A stretch of DNA of 64,000 nt. Origin: Microbacterium sp. W4I4. GTDB lineage: Bacteria; Actinomycetota; Actinomycetes; Actinomycetales; Microbacteriaceae. Both the position numbers and the translations under genes were made by a program. This document shows positions 9,430 through 17,511 of the stretch, piece after piece. The notes below the pieces were generated by a model that did not search any database, had not been told where the DNA came from, and worked only from the letters and a program-made list of their open reading frames with translations. The stretch covers positions 2,728,001 through 2,792,000 of the forward strand of contig NZ_JAUSXT010000001.1 in assembly GCF_030816235.1 (NCBI RefSeq), read 5' to 3'. Positions within the stretch are counted from its first letter, which is position 1. Every line of letters begins with the position of its first letter.

Positions 9430-10343
9430 GCATGTCTCGCATCGAGCTGCGGGCCGAGGGCGTGCAGGCCGTGGTCGTCCCGGAGCTCGGCGGACGGATG
9501 CTGTCGCTGCGCTTCGACGGCCGCGAGGTGCTGTGGCACGACCCCGAGCTGCTCGACGACGACCTCCAGCCCCGGCATCCGATCACCCGCCCGGCGCTCG
9601 GTGCAGGCTACTCCGACTGGCAGAACTGGGGTGGCGACAAGACCTGGCCGGCCCCGCAGGGCCCGCCCGGGAGCGCCGACGGGTGGCCGGGGCCGCCGGA
9701 CGGGGTGCTGGATTCGGGGGCGTACCGGGTCGTCGAGGTCGATCGCGATGCCGTGCTGCTGCGCAGCGATATCGAGCCGCGCACAGGGCTGCGCATCGAA
9801 CGCGAGCTGCGCGTCAAACCCGGCGCGGTCCTCGTCCGCAGCACCGTCATCAACGACTCCGGTCCCGCCGCGCGCTGGGCGGCCTGGGAGGTCGCCCAGT
9901 TCCCCTTCGACGCCGACGACCTGGCATCCGATCGCGCCCGGATCGACGTGCGCATGCACGGCGACGCACCACCCACAGTGCTCTTCGACTCGGTCGGCTC
10001 GATCGACTGGAGCCGCAAGGACGACACCGCGCGTGCGCGGTTCTCGGAGGCGGTCGGCAAGCTCGGCTTTCCGGGCGCCACCGGCGCTGCCGAGCTCGTG
10101 CGCGCCGACGGGTGGGGCGTGCGGATGTCGTTCACCGTGACCCCCGACGCGGAGTACGCCGACGACTCGCCCGTGCAGCTCTGGATGCAGACTCCGGTGG
10201 ACCGGCCATTGCCTGGGCTGGAGGGGATGACTGCTCATGCGCGCTACGTCGAACTGGAGGCGCTCAGCCCGACGCGGCTGCTGGAACCCGGTGACCGCAT
10301 CTCGCTCGAGGTGCGGTGGGAGTCGATCGACCGCGCGACGTGA
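9426..10343 (+). CDS. DUF4380-type aldose-epimerase-like protein
   Basis: About 305 residues. The fold prediction is an aldose-1-epimerase-like beta sandwich: it starts with VVPELGGRMLSLRFDGREVLW and carries the typical NWGGDKTWPAPQ. This echoes the N-terminal part of the preceding DUF5107 protein (VLPELGGRI), so the two probably share a sugar-binding fold. The GTG at 9426 overlaps the previous stop (GTGA); an ATG at 9432 is equally possible. It is the last gene of the alpha-galactoside operon. It may interconvert sugar anomers, but the catalytic role is not established. Confidence 0.7.
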   Translation: MSMSRIELRAEGVQAVVVPELGGRMLSLRFDGREVLWHDPELLDDDLQPRHPITRPALGAGYSDWQNWGGDKTWPAPQGPPGSADGWPGPPDGVLDSGAYRVVEVDRDAVLLRSDIEPRTGLRIERELRVKPGAVLVRSTVINDSGPAARWAAWEVAQFPFDADDLASDRARIDVRMHGDAPPTVLFDSVGSIDWSRKDDTARARFSEAVGKLGFPGATGAAELVRADGWGVRMSFTVTPDAEYADDSPVQLWMQTPVDRPLPGLEGMTAHARYVELEALSPTRLLEPGDRISLEVRWESIDRAT

Positions 10344-10367
10344 CCGCGTCCGGCGCATCCCGCTGAC

Positions 10368-10373
10368 TAGGCT
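10368..10373 (+). promoter_or_regulatory. -10 hexamer TAGGCT for a leaderless start
   Basis: TAGGCT matches the actinobacterial -10 pattern TANNNT and ends six bases before the GTG at 10380, the distance expected when transcription starts at the start codon itself. There is no Shine-Dalgarno sequence before this GTG. Confidence 0.5.
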
Positions 10374-10379
10374 GGCGGC

Positions 10380-12161
10380 GTGACCTCAGACCCGGCGCCC
10401 GAGCCCGACGCATCCGCTGATCTGGCGCTGATCCGGCTCGCGAGGCGGCTGCCGAAGCCTGTCGTCGCCGCGCTTGCGCTCGCGGCCGTCGTGCTGGGCG
10501 TCGTGCTCGTCGTGCGCCCCACCACGGCACTCGGGGTGCTGGCACTGCTGATCGGTGCGGGACTCGTTCTCGGCGGGCTTCTCGAGCTGATCTTCCCCGT
10601 CGCGCGCACCGGCCGCATCCGGATGCTGATGAGCGCGGCCATGATGCTCACCGGCGTCGTCGTGCTCGTGCTGCCCGGCCTGACCGTCCGCGCATTGGCG
10701 ATCATCGTCGGGGTGGTGCTGATCGTGCGCGGCGCGATCGGCGTCAGCGCCATCATCGGTCGTGATCGCACCCTCGACCGACGGGTCGCGGAGGCCCTGC
10801 TCGGCGCGGCCGGCATCGCCTTCGGCATCCTCGCCATCGTCTGGCCCGACATCACCCTGCTGGTCGTCGCCGTGGTCTTCGGAGCCGCGCTCGCGATCGC
10901 GGGCGCCGCAGCACTGGTGCGGATGCTGCGCGGCCGCACGCCGAGACCACCCCGACGCGACACCGCAGCCCGCCGGTGGATGCGCACCATCGGCGCGGTG
11001 TGCGCGGTCGCGCTCGCCGCGGGCGCCGTCGTCACCAGCATCGCGCTGCGCGGCGGCACGCCCGCGGTCGACGACTTCTACGTCGCCCCGCGCACCGTGC
11101 CCGCAGAACCCGGACACCTGATCCGCGCCGAGGCGTTCACGCGCGGCGTGCCCGACGACGCCCTCGGCTGGCGCATCCTCTACACGACCACGCACGGCGA
11201 CGGCAGCGCCGCGATCGCCAGCGGGCTCGTCGTGGTGCCGAAGGGCGGAAAGCAGCATCCGGTCATCGCCTGGCATCACGGCACCACCGGTTTCGCCCGC
11301 GCGTGCGCGCCGTCACTGGCATCCGACCCGTTCGGCTCCGGGGCCATGTACGTGCTCGAAGACATCCTCGCGCAGGACTGGGCGATGGTCGCCACCGACT
11401 ACATCGGCCTGGGCACCGAAGGTCCGCACCCGTACCTGATCGGGCAGGACAGCGCCCGCGCCGAACTGGACGCCGTGCGCGCCGCGCGGCAGCTGGACGG
11501 CGCGGAGCTCTCCGAGCAGACCGTCGCCTGGGGACACTCCCAGGGCGGCGGCGCCACCCTCTGGTCGGCGGCGATCGCCGAGGACTACGCCCCCGACGTG
11601 CCCCTGTCCGGCACGGTGGCGCTCGCACCGGCATCCGACCTGATCGGCCTTGTCGACCGCCTGCCGGAGGTGACCGGCGGCAGCGTGTTCGCCTCGTTCG
11701 TGATCTCGGCGTACAGCGCCATGCACCCCGATGTCACCTTCCGCCAGTACATCCGTCCCGGCGCCGAGGTCACCGTGCAGCAGATGGCCGGACGCTGCCT
11801 GGCCGCGCCCGAGACCTTCGTCTCAGTGCTGGCGCTGCTCGCCCTCGTCGACGACCCGAACATCCTCGCCGCCGACCCGACCACCGGCGCCCTGGGGGAA
11901 CGGCTGCGGCAGAACACTCCGCCGGTCGCTTCCGGACCGGTGCTGCTCGGACAGGGCAGGGGCGACGAGCTGATCGACTTCGGCATGCAGTCCGCGTTCG
12001 CGAAGACGCTGTGCGACGAGGGGGCTTCGGTCGACTTCCGCGGCTATGACGGTCTCGGGCACCTCCCACTGGTGGAGCCGGACTCGCCCGCCATCGCGGA
12101 TGCCCTGGAGTGGACCGCCGACCGGTTCGACGGGGCCGCCGTGTCCGGCGGGTGCGGCTGA
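10380..12161 (+). CDS. membrane HdeD-like (DUF308) domain fused to secretory-lipase-type hydrolase
   Basis: A 593-residue two-part protein. Residues about 25-185 contain about six hydrophobic segments in the short-hairpin pattern of the HdeD/DUF308 family (LGVLALLIGAGLVLGGLLEL and similar). After a basic linker and one more membrane helix (about 200-222) comes an alpha/beta hydrolase of the secretory lipase type (about 230-580). It has the nucleophile elbow GHSQGG with Ser387, a likely Asp529 in GRGDE and His561 in GLGHLP. The hydrolase would therefore be tethered to the membrane, probably facing outward. The GTG start is supported by the leaderless -10 motif. The gene stands alone between an operon and the M13 peptidase. 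Both domains are recognisable but their combination is unusual. Confidence 0.75.
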   Translation: MTSDPAPEPDASADLALIRLARRLPKPVVAALALAAVVLGVVLVVRPTTALGVLALLIGAGLVLGGLLELIFPVARTGRIRMLMSAAMMLTGVVVLVLPGLTVRALAIIVGVVLIVRGAIGVSAIIGRDRTLDRRVAEALLGAAGIAFGILAIVWPDITLLVVAVVFGAALAIAGAAALVRMLRGRTPRPPRRDTAARRWMRTIGAVCAVALAAGAVVTSIALRGGTPAVDDFYVAPRTVPAEPGHLIRAEAFTRGVPDDALGWRILYTTTHGDGSAAIASGLVVVPKGGKQHPVIAWHHGTTGFARACAPSLASDPFGSGAMYVLEDILAQDWAMVATDYIGLGTEGPHPYLIGQDSARAELDAVRAARQLDGAELSEQTVAWGHSQGGGATLWSAAIAEDYAPDVPLSGTVALAPASDLIGLVDRLPEVTGGSVFASFVISAYSAMHPDVTFRQYIRPGAEVTVQQMAGRCLAAPETFVSVLALLALVDDPNILAADPTTGALGERLRQNTPPVASGPVLLGQGRGDELIDFGMQSAFAKTLCDEGASVDFRGYDGLGHLPLVEPDSPAIADALEWTADRFDGAAVSGGCG

Positions 12162-12202
12162 GGTCGACTCCGCCGCGCGAACGTCGTGTCGGCAGGGGCG
12201 CA

Positions 12203-12208
12203 TAGGCT
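12203..12208 (+). promoter_or_regulatory. -10 hexamer TAGGCT for a leaderless start
   Basis: TAGGCT ends seven bases before the ATG at 12216 of the M13 peptidase gene. No Shine-Dalgarno sequence precedes that ATG, which fits a leaderless transcript. Confidence 0.5.
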
Positions 12209-12215
12209 TGCATCC

Positions 12216-14180
12216 ATGACAGACGTTCTGCCCTCCGGTCTCGCCGTCTCCGAATTCACGGCATCCATCCGTCCCCAGGACGACCTCTACCGCCACGTCA
12301 ACGGCGCCTGGCTCGACGCCGCCGAGATCCCCTCCGACAAGGCGCGCTGGGGCTCCTTCCACCTGCTCGCCGAGCAGGCCGAGAAGGACGTGCGCGCGAT
12401 CATCGAGGAGTCGCAGGATGCCGAGCCCGGCACCCTCGCCCGCAAGGTCGGCGACCTCTTCACCAGCTTCATGGACACCGATGGCATCACCGCCCGCGGC
12501 CTCGCACCACTGCAGGAGCAGCTCGCGAAGGTCGACGCGATCGACAGCATCCCCTCCTTCCTGACCACCATCGGCAACCTGGACCGCGAGGGCATCGCGG
12601 CACTGATCGGCGTCTTCGTCGAGCCCGACCCGGGCAACCCCGAGCGCTACGTCCCCTTCGCCGTGCAGGCCGGTCTGTCGCTGCCCGACGAGAGCTACTA
12701 CCGTCAGGAGAGCTTCGCCGAGACCCGTGCCGCGTACCGCGCGCACCTCGAGCGCATCCTGGGTCTGGCGGAGGTCGCGGATGCCGCAGGCATCGCCGAC
12801 CGCGCCTTCGGCCTGGAGCACGAGATCGCGAGCCACCACTGGGACAACGTCGCCTCGCGCGATGCGGTCAAGACGTACAACCTGAAGAGCTGGGACGAGT
12901 TCCAGCAGCTCGTCGGCGTCGACCTCGCCCCCTGGCGGGATGCCGTGGCCACGGCCAACCTCACCGCCTTCGACGAGCTCGTCGTGTACCAGCCCAGCTT
13001 CTTCGAGGGTCTCGGCTCGCTGCTCGTGGAGGACCGCCTGGACGACTGGAAGGCCTGGCTGCGCGCCAAGGTCGTGCACGGCCTCGCCGCCTACCTGCCC
13101 GACGCCGTCATCGACGAGAACTTCTCGTTCTACGGCACCGAGCTCACTGGCACCCCCGAGATCCGCGAGCGGTGGAAGCGCGGCGTCTCGCTGGTCGAGG
13201 GGTCGCTGGGCGATGCGGTCGGCAAGATCTACGTCGAGCGGCACTTCCCCGCCGAGTCCAAGGTCGCCATGGACGAGCTGGTCGCGAACCTCATCGAGGC
13301 GTACCGCCAGAGCATCGAGAAGCTCGAGTGGATGGGCGCCGACACCCGCAAGAAGGCGCTGGACAAGCTCGCCACGTTCCGCCCCAAGATCGGCCATCCC
13401 GACGTGTGGCGCGACTACGACGGCGTCGAGATCGCCGCAGACGATCTGATCGGCAACGCCCGTCGCGCGACCGTCTTCGAGCATGACCGGCAGCTGTCCA
13501 AGGTCGGCAAGCCCATCGACCGCGACGAGTGGTTCATGCCGCCGCAGATGGTCAACGCGTACTACAACCCGCTGATGAACGAGATCGTGTTCCCCGCGGC
13601 GATCCTGCAGCATCCGTTCTTCGACCCCCACCGTGACGCGGCAGCGAACTACGGCGGCATCGGCGCGGTCATCGGCCACGAGATCGGCCACGGCTTCGAC
13701 GACCAGGGCAGCCGTTACGACCACGAGGGGCGCCTCGCCGACTGGTGGACGGACGAGGACCGCGCCGCGTTCGAGGAGCGCACCAAGGCTCTCATCGCGC
13801 AGTACGAAACGCTCGTGCCGCTCGGTCTCAGCGAGGAGAACCACGTCAACGGCGCCCTCACCATCGGGGAGAACATCGGCGACCTCGGTGGACTCGGCAT
13901 CGCACTGAAGGCGTACGAGCTGTCGCTCGGCGGCGCGGAGGCACCGGTCATCGACGGATACACGGGTGTGCAGCGACTGCTGCTGTCGTGGGCGCAGGTG
14001 TGGCAGCAGAAGAGCCGCGAGGCCGAGACGATCCGTCTGCTGACGATCGACCCGCACTCGCCGAACGAGTTCCGCTGCAACCAGATCCTCAGCAACATCG
14101 ACGCGTTCTACCACGCGTTCGACGTCACCGAGGGCGACGCCCTGCACCTTCCGGAAGGTGCGCGCGTCACGATCTGGTGA
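12216..14180 (+). CDS. pepO: M13 family zinc metallopeptidase
   Basis: Neprilysin-type endopeptidase that cleaves peptides with a single zinc ion; 654 residues, the normal family length. Zinc ligands are visible in HEIGH (His488, Glu489, His492) and in GENIGDLGG (Glu552, with Asp556). The NAYYNP motif (about 447-452) marks the substrate-binding region, and the chain ends in the family-typical RVTIW. There is no signal peptide or membrane anchor, so it is predicted to be cytoplasmic, as usual for actinobacterial homologues. ATG 12216 is preferred to an upstream in-frame GTG at 12186 because of the leaderless promoter motif and where the conserved N-terminus begins. A strong terminator hairpin follows. 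The symbol is a family-level assignment. Confidence 0.88.
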   Translation: MTDVLPSGLAVSEFTASIRPQDDLYRHVNGAWLDAAEIPSDKARWGSFHLLAEQAEKDVRAIIEESQDAEPGTLARKVGDLFTSFMDTDGITARGLAPLQEQLAKVDAIDSIPSFLTTIGNLDREGIAALIGVFVEPDPGNPERYVPFAVQAGLSLPDESYYRQESFAETRAAYRAHLERILGLAEVADAAGIADRAFGLEHEIASHHWDNVASRDAVKTYNLKSWDEFQQLVGVDLAPWRDAVATANLTAFDELVVYQPSFFEGLGSLLVEDRLDDWKAWLRAKVVHGLAAYLPDAVIDENFSFYGTELTGTPEIRERWKRGVSLVEGSLGDAVGKIYVERHFPAESKVAMDELVANLIEAYRQSIEKLEWMGADTRKKALDKLATFRPKIGHPDVWRDYDGVEIAADDLIGNARRATVFEHDRQLSKVGKPIDRDEWFMPPQMVNAYYNPLMNEIVFPAAILQHPFFDPHRDAAANYGGIGAVIGHEIGHGFDDQGSRYDHEGRLADWWTDEDRAAFEERTKALIAQYETLVPLGLSEENHVNGALTIGENIGDLGGLGIALKAYELSLGGAEAPVIDGYTGVQRLLLSWAQVWQQKSREAETIRLLTIDPHSPNEFRCNQILSNIDAFYHAFDVTEGDALHLPEGARVTIW

Positions 14181-14188
14181 ACGCTTCG

Positions 14189-14222
14189 AACCCCGCCGGT
14201 CCGTTCCCGGACCGGCGGGGTT
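14189..14222 (+). terminator. hairpin terminator after the M13 peptidase gene
   Basis: Perfect 15-bp inverted repeat (14189-14203 with 14208-14222) around a ttcc loop, starting nine bases after the stop codon. There is no T-run, which is common for high-GC actinobacterial terminators. Confidence 0.75.
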
Positions 14223-14307
14223 ACGATAGCCCAAGCGGTCGGGTGGGCAACCCCCCTCAGTGTGCATCCGGACACCGTCACCTCCCCCATCCCGTGAGGA
14301 ATCACGC

Positions 14308-15267
14308 GTGAGCTCTCACTCAGGTCAGGCGCCCGAGCCCTCCGACAGCGCGTCAGGCGCGCCCGTCGAAGAGATCGCGACTGCCTCGCGCCGCTCGCAT
14401 CGCGGCAGCAGGCGCACCCCTCGTCGAGCCGCCGTCGGCCGACGCTCGTTCAGCCCCACGCTGCGGGCCCTGGAAGAACTGGCCCAGGCCGGCGCGCAGG
14501 TGTCGGTGCACGTCACCGACCTCGACACCGAGCGCACGGTGCTGGCCGGCGACGACCACGTGCCGCTGCCCATCGCAGGGCTCGGCGTCGTGCCGGTGCT
14601 CGTCGAGACCGCAGCCGCGCTGGATGCCGGCACCATGGACCCGCTGCTGATCGTCGACCGCGCCGAGGACGAGCTGGTCGCGGGCTCCGGGCTCTGGCGC
14701 AACCTGCGCGCCCCCGCGCTGCCGATGATCGACCTCGCGGTGCTCGCCGCCGCCACCGGCGACCCGAACGCCGCGAACGCGCTGCTCGACGCGGTCGGAC
14801 ACGACCAGGTGCGCTCGCGGATGATCAGTCTCGGGATGCCGCGCAGCGCCGTGCTCGATCACTTCCGTGACAGGCGCGGGCCCGACGACGCCCCGCATGT
14901 CGCCGTCGGCACGACGCGGGAGTTCGCCACGCTGTTCGCCGCCCTCGTCAACTCGGCTGTCGTCGATGCCGGTGTCAGCGCCCAGGTGTCGGAGTGGCTG
15001 AGCCTGAACCACGACCTGAGCCTGGTCGGCGCCTCCACGGGCCTGGACCCGTTCGCGCACGAGCACGACGCGCACGGCCTGCTGTTCATCAACAAGACCG
15101 GCCGCGATCGGGGCGTGCGCGCCGAGGCCGGCGTGCTGGCGGGCCCGCGCGCGGGAGTCGCCTACGCACTGACCGTGTGCTTCGATGACCTGTCGATCAG
15201 CCACCGGTTGCGCGCGCACGACGCGTTCCGCACGCTCGGCACCGACCTCATGGAGTACACCCACTGA
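14308..15267 (+). CDS. beta-lactamase-fold (class A-like) protein without the catalytic serine
   Basis: 319 residues with the general layout of class A beta-lactamase/serine hydrolase proteins. It has a disordered basic N-terminus, then a core with a segment corresponding to the omega/SDN region (GDPNAANALLDAVG) and a clear KTG box (INKTGRDRGVRAEAGVL). Where SxxK should stand, the sequence reads PLPIAGLGVVPVLVE, with neither Ser nor Lys, so hydrolase activity is unlikely. There is no evident signal peptide. The GTG at 14308 is chosen over upstream possibilities because gagga stands seven bases before it. It may be a binding or regulatory relative; function unknown. Confidence 0.65.
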   Translation: MSSHSGQAPEPSDSASGAPVEEIATASRRSHRGSRRTPRRAAVGRRSFSPTLRALEELAQAGAQVSVHVTDLDTERTVLAGDDHVPLPIAGLGVVPVLVETAAALDAGTMDPLLIVDRAEDELVAGSGLWRNLRAPALPMIDLAVLAAATGDPNAANALLDAVGHDQVRSRMISLGMPRSAVLDHFRDRRGPDDAPHVAVGTTREFATLFAALVNSAVVDAGVSAQVSEWLSLNHDLSLVGASTGLDPFAHEHDAHGLLFINKTGRDRGVRAEAGVLAGPRAGVAYALTVCFDDLSISHRLRAHDAFRTLGTDLMEYTH

Positions 15268-15276
15268 GGTAGGCGC

Positions 15277-15341
15277 GCTCAGCCCTGCAAGTGCTCAGCC
15301 CTGCAGGTGCTCAGTCCCTGCAGGTGCTCAGTCCCGCAGTG
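15277..15341. repeat. tandem 16-17 bp repeat at the end of the MFS gene
   Basis: Three full copies and a fourth diverged partial copy of gctcagYcctgcaggt (15277-15292, 15293-15308, 15309-15325, then 15326 onward). The last copy contains the reverse-strand stop codon of the MFS gene (15328-15330), so in the MFS reading direction the stop region is repeated several times downstream of the gene. Confidence 0.8.
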
Positions 15342-16770
15342 CGGGGCGCTCCTCGGTGTGCGGGTGCTTGGGGATGAGGAACGTCAGCACGAAGGCGATG
15401 ATGCCGGCGACGATCGCCAGCCAGAAGCAGACCTGGAAGGCTTCGCGCGTGGGCACGGCGACGCCGTCGACCTGCACGCTCATCGCGGCCAGCACACCAC
15501 CCATCACCGCGGATGCCGTCGAGGTGCCGACCGAGCGGAACAGCGCGTTCAGGCCGTTCGAGGCGCCGGTCTCGTTCGCCGGCACCGCCCGCATGATGAT
15601 CATCGGCATGGCGGCGAAGGTGAACCCGATGCCGATTCCGATCAGCACGTTGGCGACCAGGAAGTGCCAGATCTCCGTGGACAGGATCAGGATGAACACG
15701 TAGGCGAGCACGATCGCGGCGGTGCCGATCGTGAAGAGCGGCCGCGGACCGACGGTGCGCTCGAGGAACCCGGAGAGCGGCGAGACCACCATCATCAGGA
15801 CGCCCGAGGTCGCGACGATCAGCGCGGCGCCGAGGATGTTCAACCCCAGCCCGGAGCCGGTCTCCACCGGGAGTTCGAGCATCTGCGGGAACGTGACGTT
15901 CGAGGAGAAGAGGGCGAAGCCCATCCCGATCGCGGCGATGTTCGTGAACAGCACAGCAGGACGAGCGGCGACGCGCAGGTCCAGCAGCGGGTCCTTGGCC
16001 CTCAACTGATACCAGCCCCAGACGGCCAGCACGACGAGGCCGCCGATCAGGCAGAGCAGTGCGAACGGCCCGGTCCAGCCCCACTCCGCACCGCGCGACA
16101 CGTACAGCAGCAGACCGGTCAGACCGATCGCCAGTCCGATCGCGCCGAGGATGTCGAGGCGTCCGGGTGCGAGCAGCACGTCATCGGGGATGACCAGCAT
16201 CACCAGCACGAGGCCGATGACCCCGAGCCCTGCGGCGAGCCAGAACAGCGTGTGCCAGTCGGCATTCTGCGCGAGGATGGCCGCCACCGGCATCCCGATC
16301 GCACCGCCGACGCCCATGGTCGCGCTCATCAGGGCGACGGCCGTTCCCAGCCGCGCCGGCGGCAGCACGTCGCGCAGGATCGCGATGCCGAGCGGGACCA
16401 CGCCGGTCACCGCGCCCTGGAACGCGCGGCCGATGATGACGCCGACGATCGAGGTCGACACCGCCGCGATCACCGAACCCAGGATGAGGACGGCGAGCAG
16501 CGCGATGACGACGCGGCGCTTGCCGTACATGTCGCCCAGTCGGCCGGAGATCGGAGTGGCCACTGCGGCCACGAGCAGGGTGATCGTGACGACCCAGGTG
16601 GTGTCCTCGCGCGAGGCGTTCAGCAGCACCGGCAACTCGGCCTGCAGCGGGACGACCAGCGTGAACATGAACGCCGAGCAGAGCCCGACGAAGGCGAGCA
16701 CGGCGATGATCGCCGGATGCGAGGGGGTGCGGGACAGGCGTCTTCTGGCTCTGTCGTCGCTGTTGCCCAT
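15328..16770 (-). CDS. MFS transporter, DHA2 (EmrB/QacA) family
   Basis: Proton-driven multidrug-type exporter of 480 residues with about 14 hydrophobic segments, the number typical of the DHA2 family. The signature loop between helices 2 and 3 is clear (GRLGDMYGKRR, about 76-86), and the family motif in helix 5 appears as GAIGMPVAAILAQ. The substrate cannot be told from sequence. It is transcribed opposite to both neighbours and converges on the beta-lactamase-like gene. The ATG is at 16770; the region upstream (16771-16971) contains the first copy of a 70-bp dispersed repeat. No regulator gene is adjacent. Confidence 0.87.
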   Translation of the reverse strand: MGNSDDRARRRLSRTPSHPAIIAVLAFVGLCSAFMFTLVVPLQAELPVLLNASREDTTWVVTITLLVAAVATPISGRLGDMYGKRRVVIALLAVLILGSVIAAVSTSIVGVIIGRAFQGAVTGVVPLGIAILRDVLPPARLGTAVALMSATMGVGGAIGMPVAAILAQNADWHTLFWLAAGLGVIGLVLVMLVIPDDVLLAPGRLDILGAIGLAIGLTGLLLYVSRGAEWGWTGPFALLCLIGGLVVLAVWGWYQLRAKDPLLDLRVAARPAVLFTNIAAIGMGFALFSSNVTFPQMLELPVETGSGLGLNILGAALIVATSGVLMMVVSPLSGFLERTVGPRPLFTIGTAAIVLAYVFILILSTEIWHFLVANVLIGIGIGFTFAAMPMIIMRAVPANETGASNGLNALFRSVGTSTASAVMGGVLAAMSVQVDGVAVPTREAFQVCFWLAIVAGIIAFVLTFLIPKHPHTEERPALRD

Positions 16771-16854
16771 CGCGCCAGGTTATCGGCTCCCGGCACCCCT
16801 CCGGGCCGCGGCACCGCCCCGCCCCACTCCCACTTCCACTTCCGTCGAGAGCAC

Positions 16855-16924
16855 GGGACCTCGCCGAGCGCACGGCTTATTCGCGTGAAGAACCCGTGTG
16901 CTCGGCAGTATGCCGTGCACTCGC
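16855..16924. repeat. 70-bp dispersed repeat, copy 1
   Basis: About 90 percent identical (63 of 70 by eye) to 17395-17464, exactly 540 bp away and in the same orientation. Within it, gagcgcacggc (16866-16876) and gccgtgcactc (16912-16922) are inverted arms with one mismatch. It lies between the MFS gene start and the small gene at 16972. Confidence 0.85.
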
Positions 16925-16959
16925 GCCCGGCTGGCATCGAGGAGGCCCGGTCGGTGGGC

Positions 16960-16965
16960 TAGCGT
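16960..16965 (+). promoter_or_regulatory. -10 hexamer TAGCGT for a leaderless start
   Basis: TAGCGT fits TANNNT and ends six bases before the ATG at 16972. Confidence 0.45.
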
Positions 16966-16971
16966 CGAGGG

Positions 16972-17367
16972 ATGCTTCCCGACGACTGGACACCGCATCG
17001 GCGCGACGACGGCGAGCTGCTCGGCTGGATCCGCCCCGACGGCGAGGACTGGGTGGCGGTCGACGTGCTTGGCCGCGCAGCATCCGACCCCGTCGACTGG
17101 CTCGATGCCGAGGCAGCTCTCGAGGCCGTCGGGCTCGCCTGGCTCGCGGATGTCTGGATGCTGGAGGGTGAGGCGCCCGCGCCGCTGCGCGTGCGCTTCG
17201 TCGAAGTGACGCCGTCGACGGGTGACGCTCCCGGCCGCGTGGTCGTGAAGGTCGATGACTTCGGCGACATGCAGCGCCCGCCCACCGAGCGCTTCACTCT
17301 GCCCTGGCCCGCGCCCGAGCACCTGCGCGCTGCGCGCCCCGGGGATCCGGACGGCCGCACCCTCTGA
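16972..17367 (+). CDS. small hypothetical protein
   Basis: 131 residues, acidic, no signal peptide or membrane segment and no domain that I recognise. It is rich in Trp, Asp and Pro (DDWTPH, LLGWIRPDGEDWVAVDVLG, LTLPWPAPEHL-like C-terminus) and has a compact alternating pattern that suggests a real folded protein. Codon use resembles the neighbouring genes, and a leaderless -10 motif precedes the ATG. The gene is bracketed by two copies of a 70-bp repeat at equal distances, an arrangement that could mean it moved or was duplicated as a cassette. Function unknown. Confidence 0.65.
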   Translation: MLPDDWTPHRRDDGELLGWIRPDGEDWVAVDVLGRAASDPVDWLDAEAALEAVGLAWLADVWMLEGEAPAPLRVRFVEVTPSTGDAPGRVVVKVDDFGDMQRPPTERFTLPWPAPEHLRAARPGDPDGRTL

Positions 17368-17394
17368 CCTGCTGCGCACGCCCCTCGACGGCAT

Positions 17395-17464
17395 GGGACC
17401 TCGCCGAGTGCACGGCCTGTTCACGTGAAGTACCCGTGCGCTCGGCAGCATGCCGTGCACTCGC
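17395..17464. repeat. 70-bp dispersed repeat, copy 2
   Basis: Same orientation as copy 1. Here the arms gagtgcacggc (17406-17416) and gccgtgcactc (17452-17462) are perfectly complementary across a 35-bp centre. It lies between the small hypothetical gene and the HIT-like gene. Confidence 0.85.
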
Positions 17465-17511
17465 CGGCGCGCGACGGGGAAGCGGCACCCCGGGCGTGAT
17501 TCCATAGACGC

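Noticed and set aside
11823..14267. Long minus-strand open frame (about 800 codons) opposite the M13 peptidase gene
   Set aside because: It is a shadow frame caused by high GC at third codon positions; the plus strand encodes a full M13 peptidase with zinc motifs, while the antisense translation has no recognisable domain.
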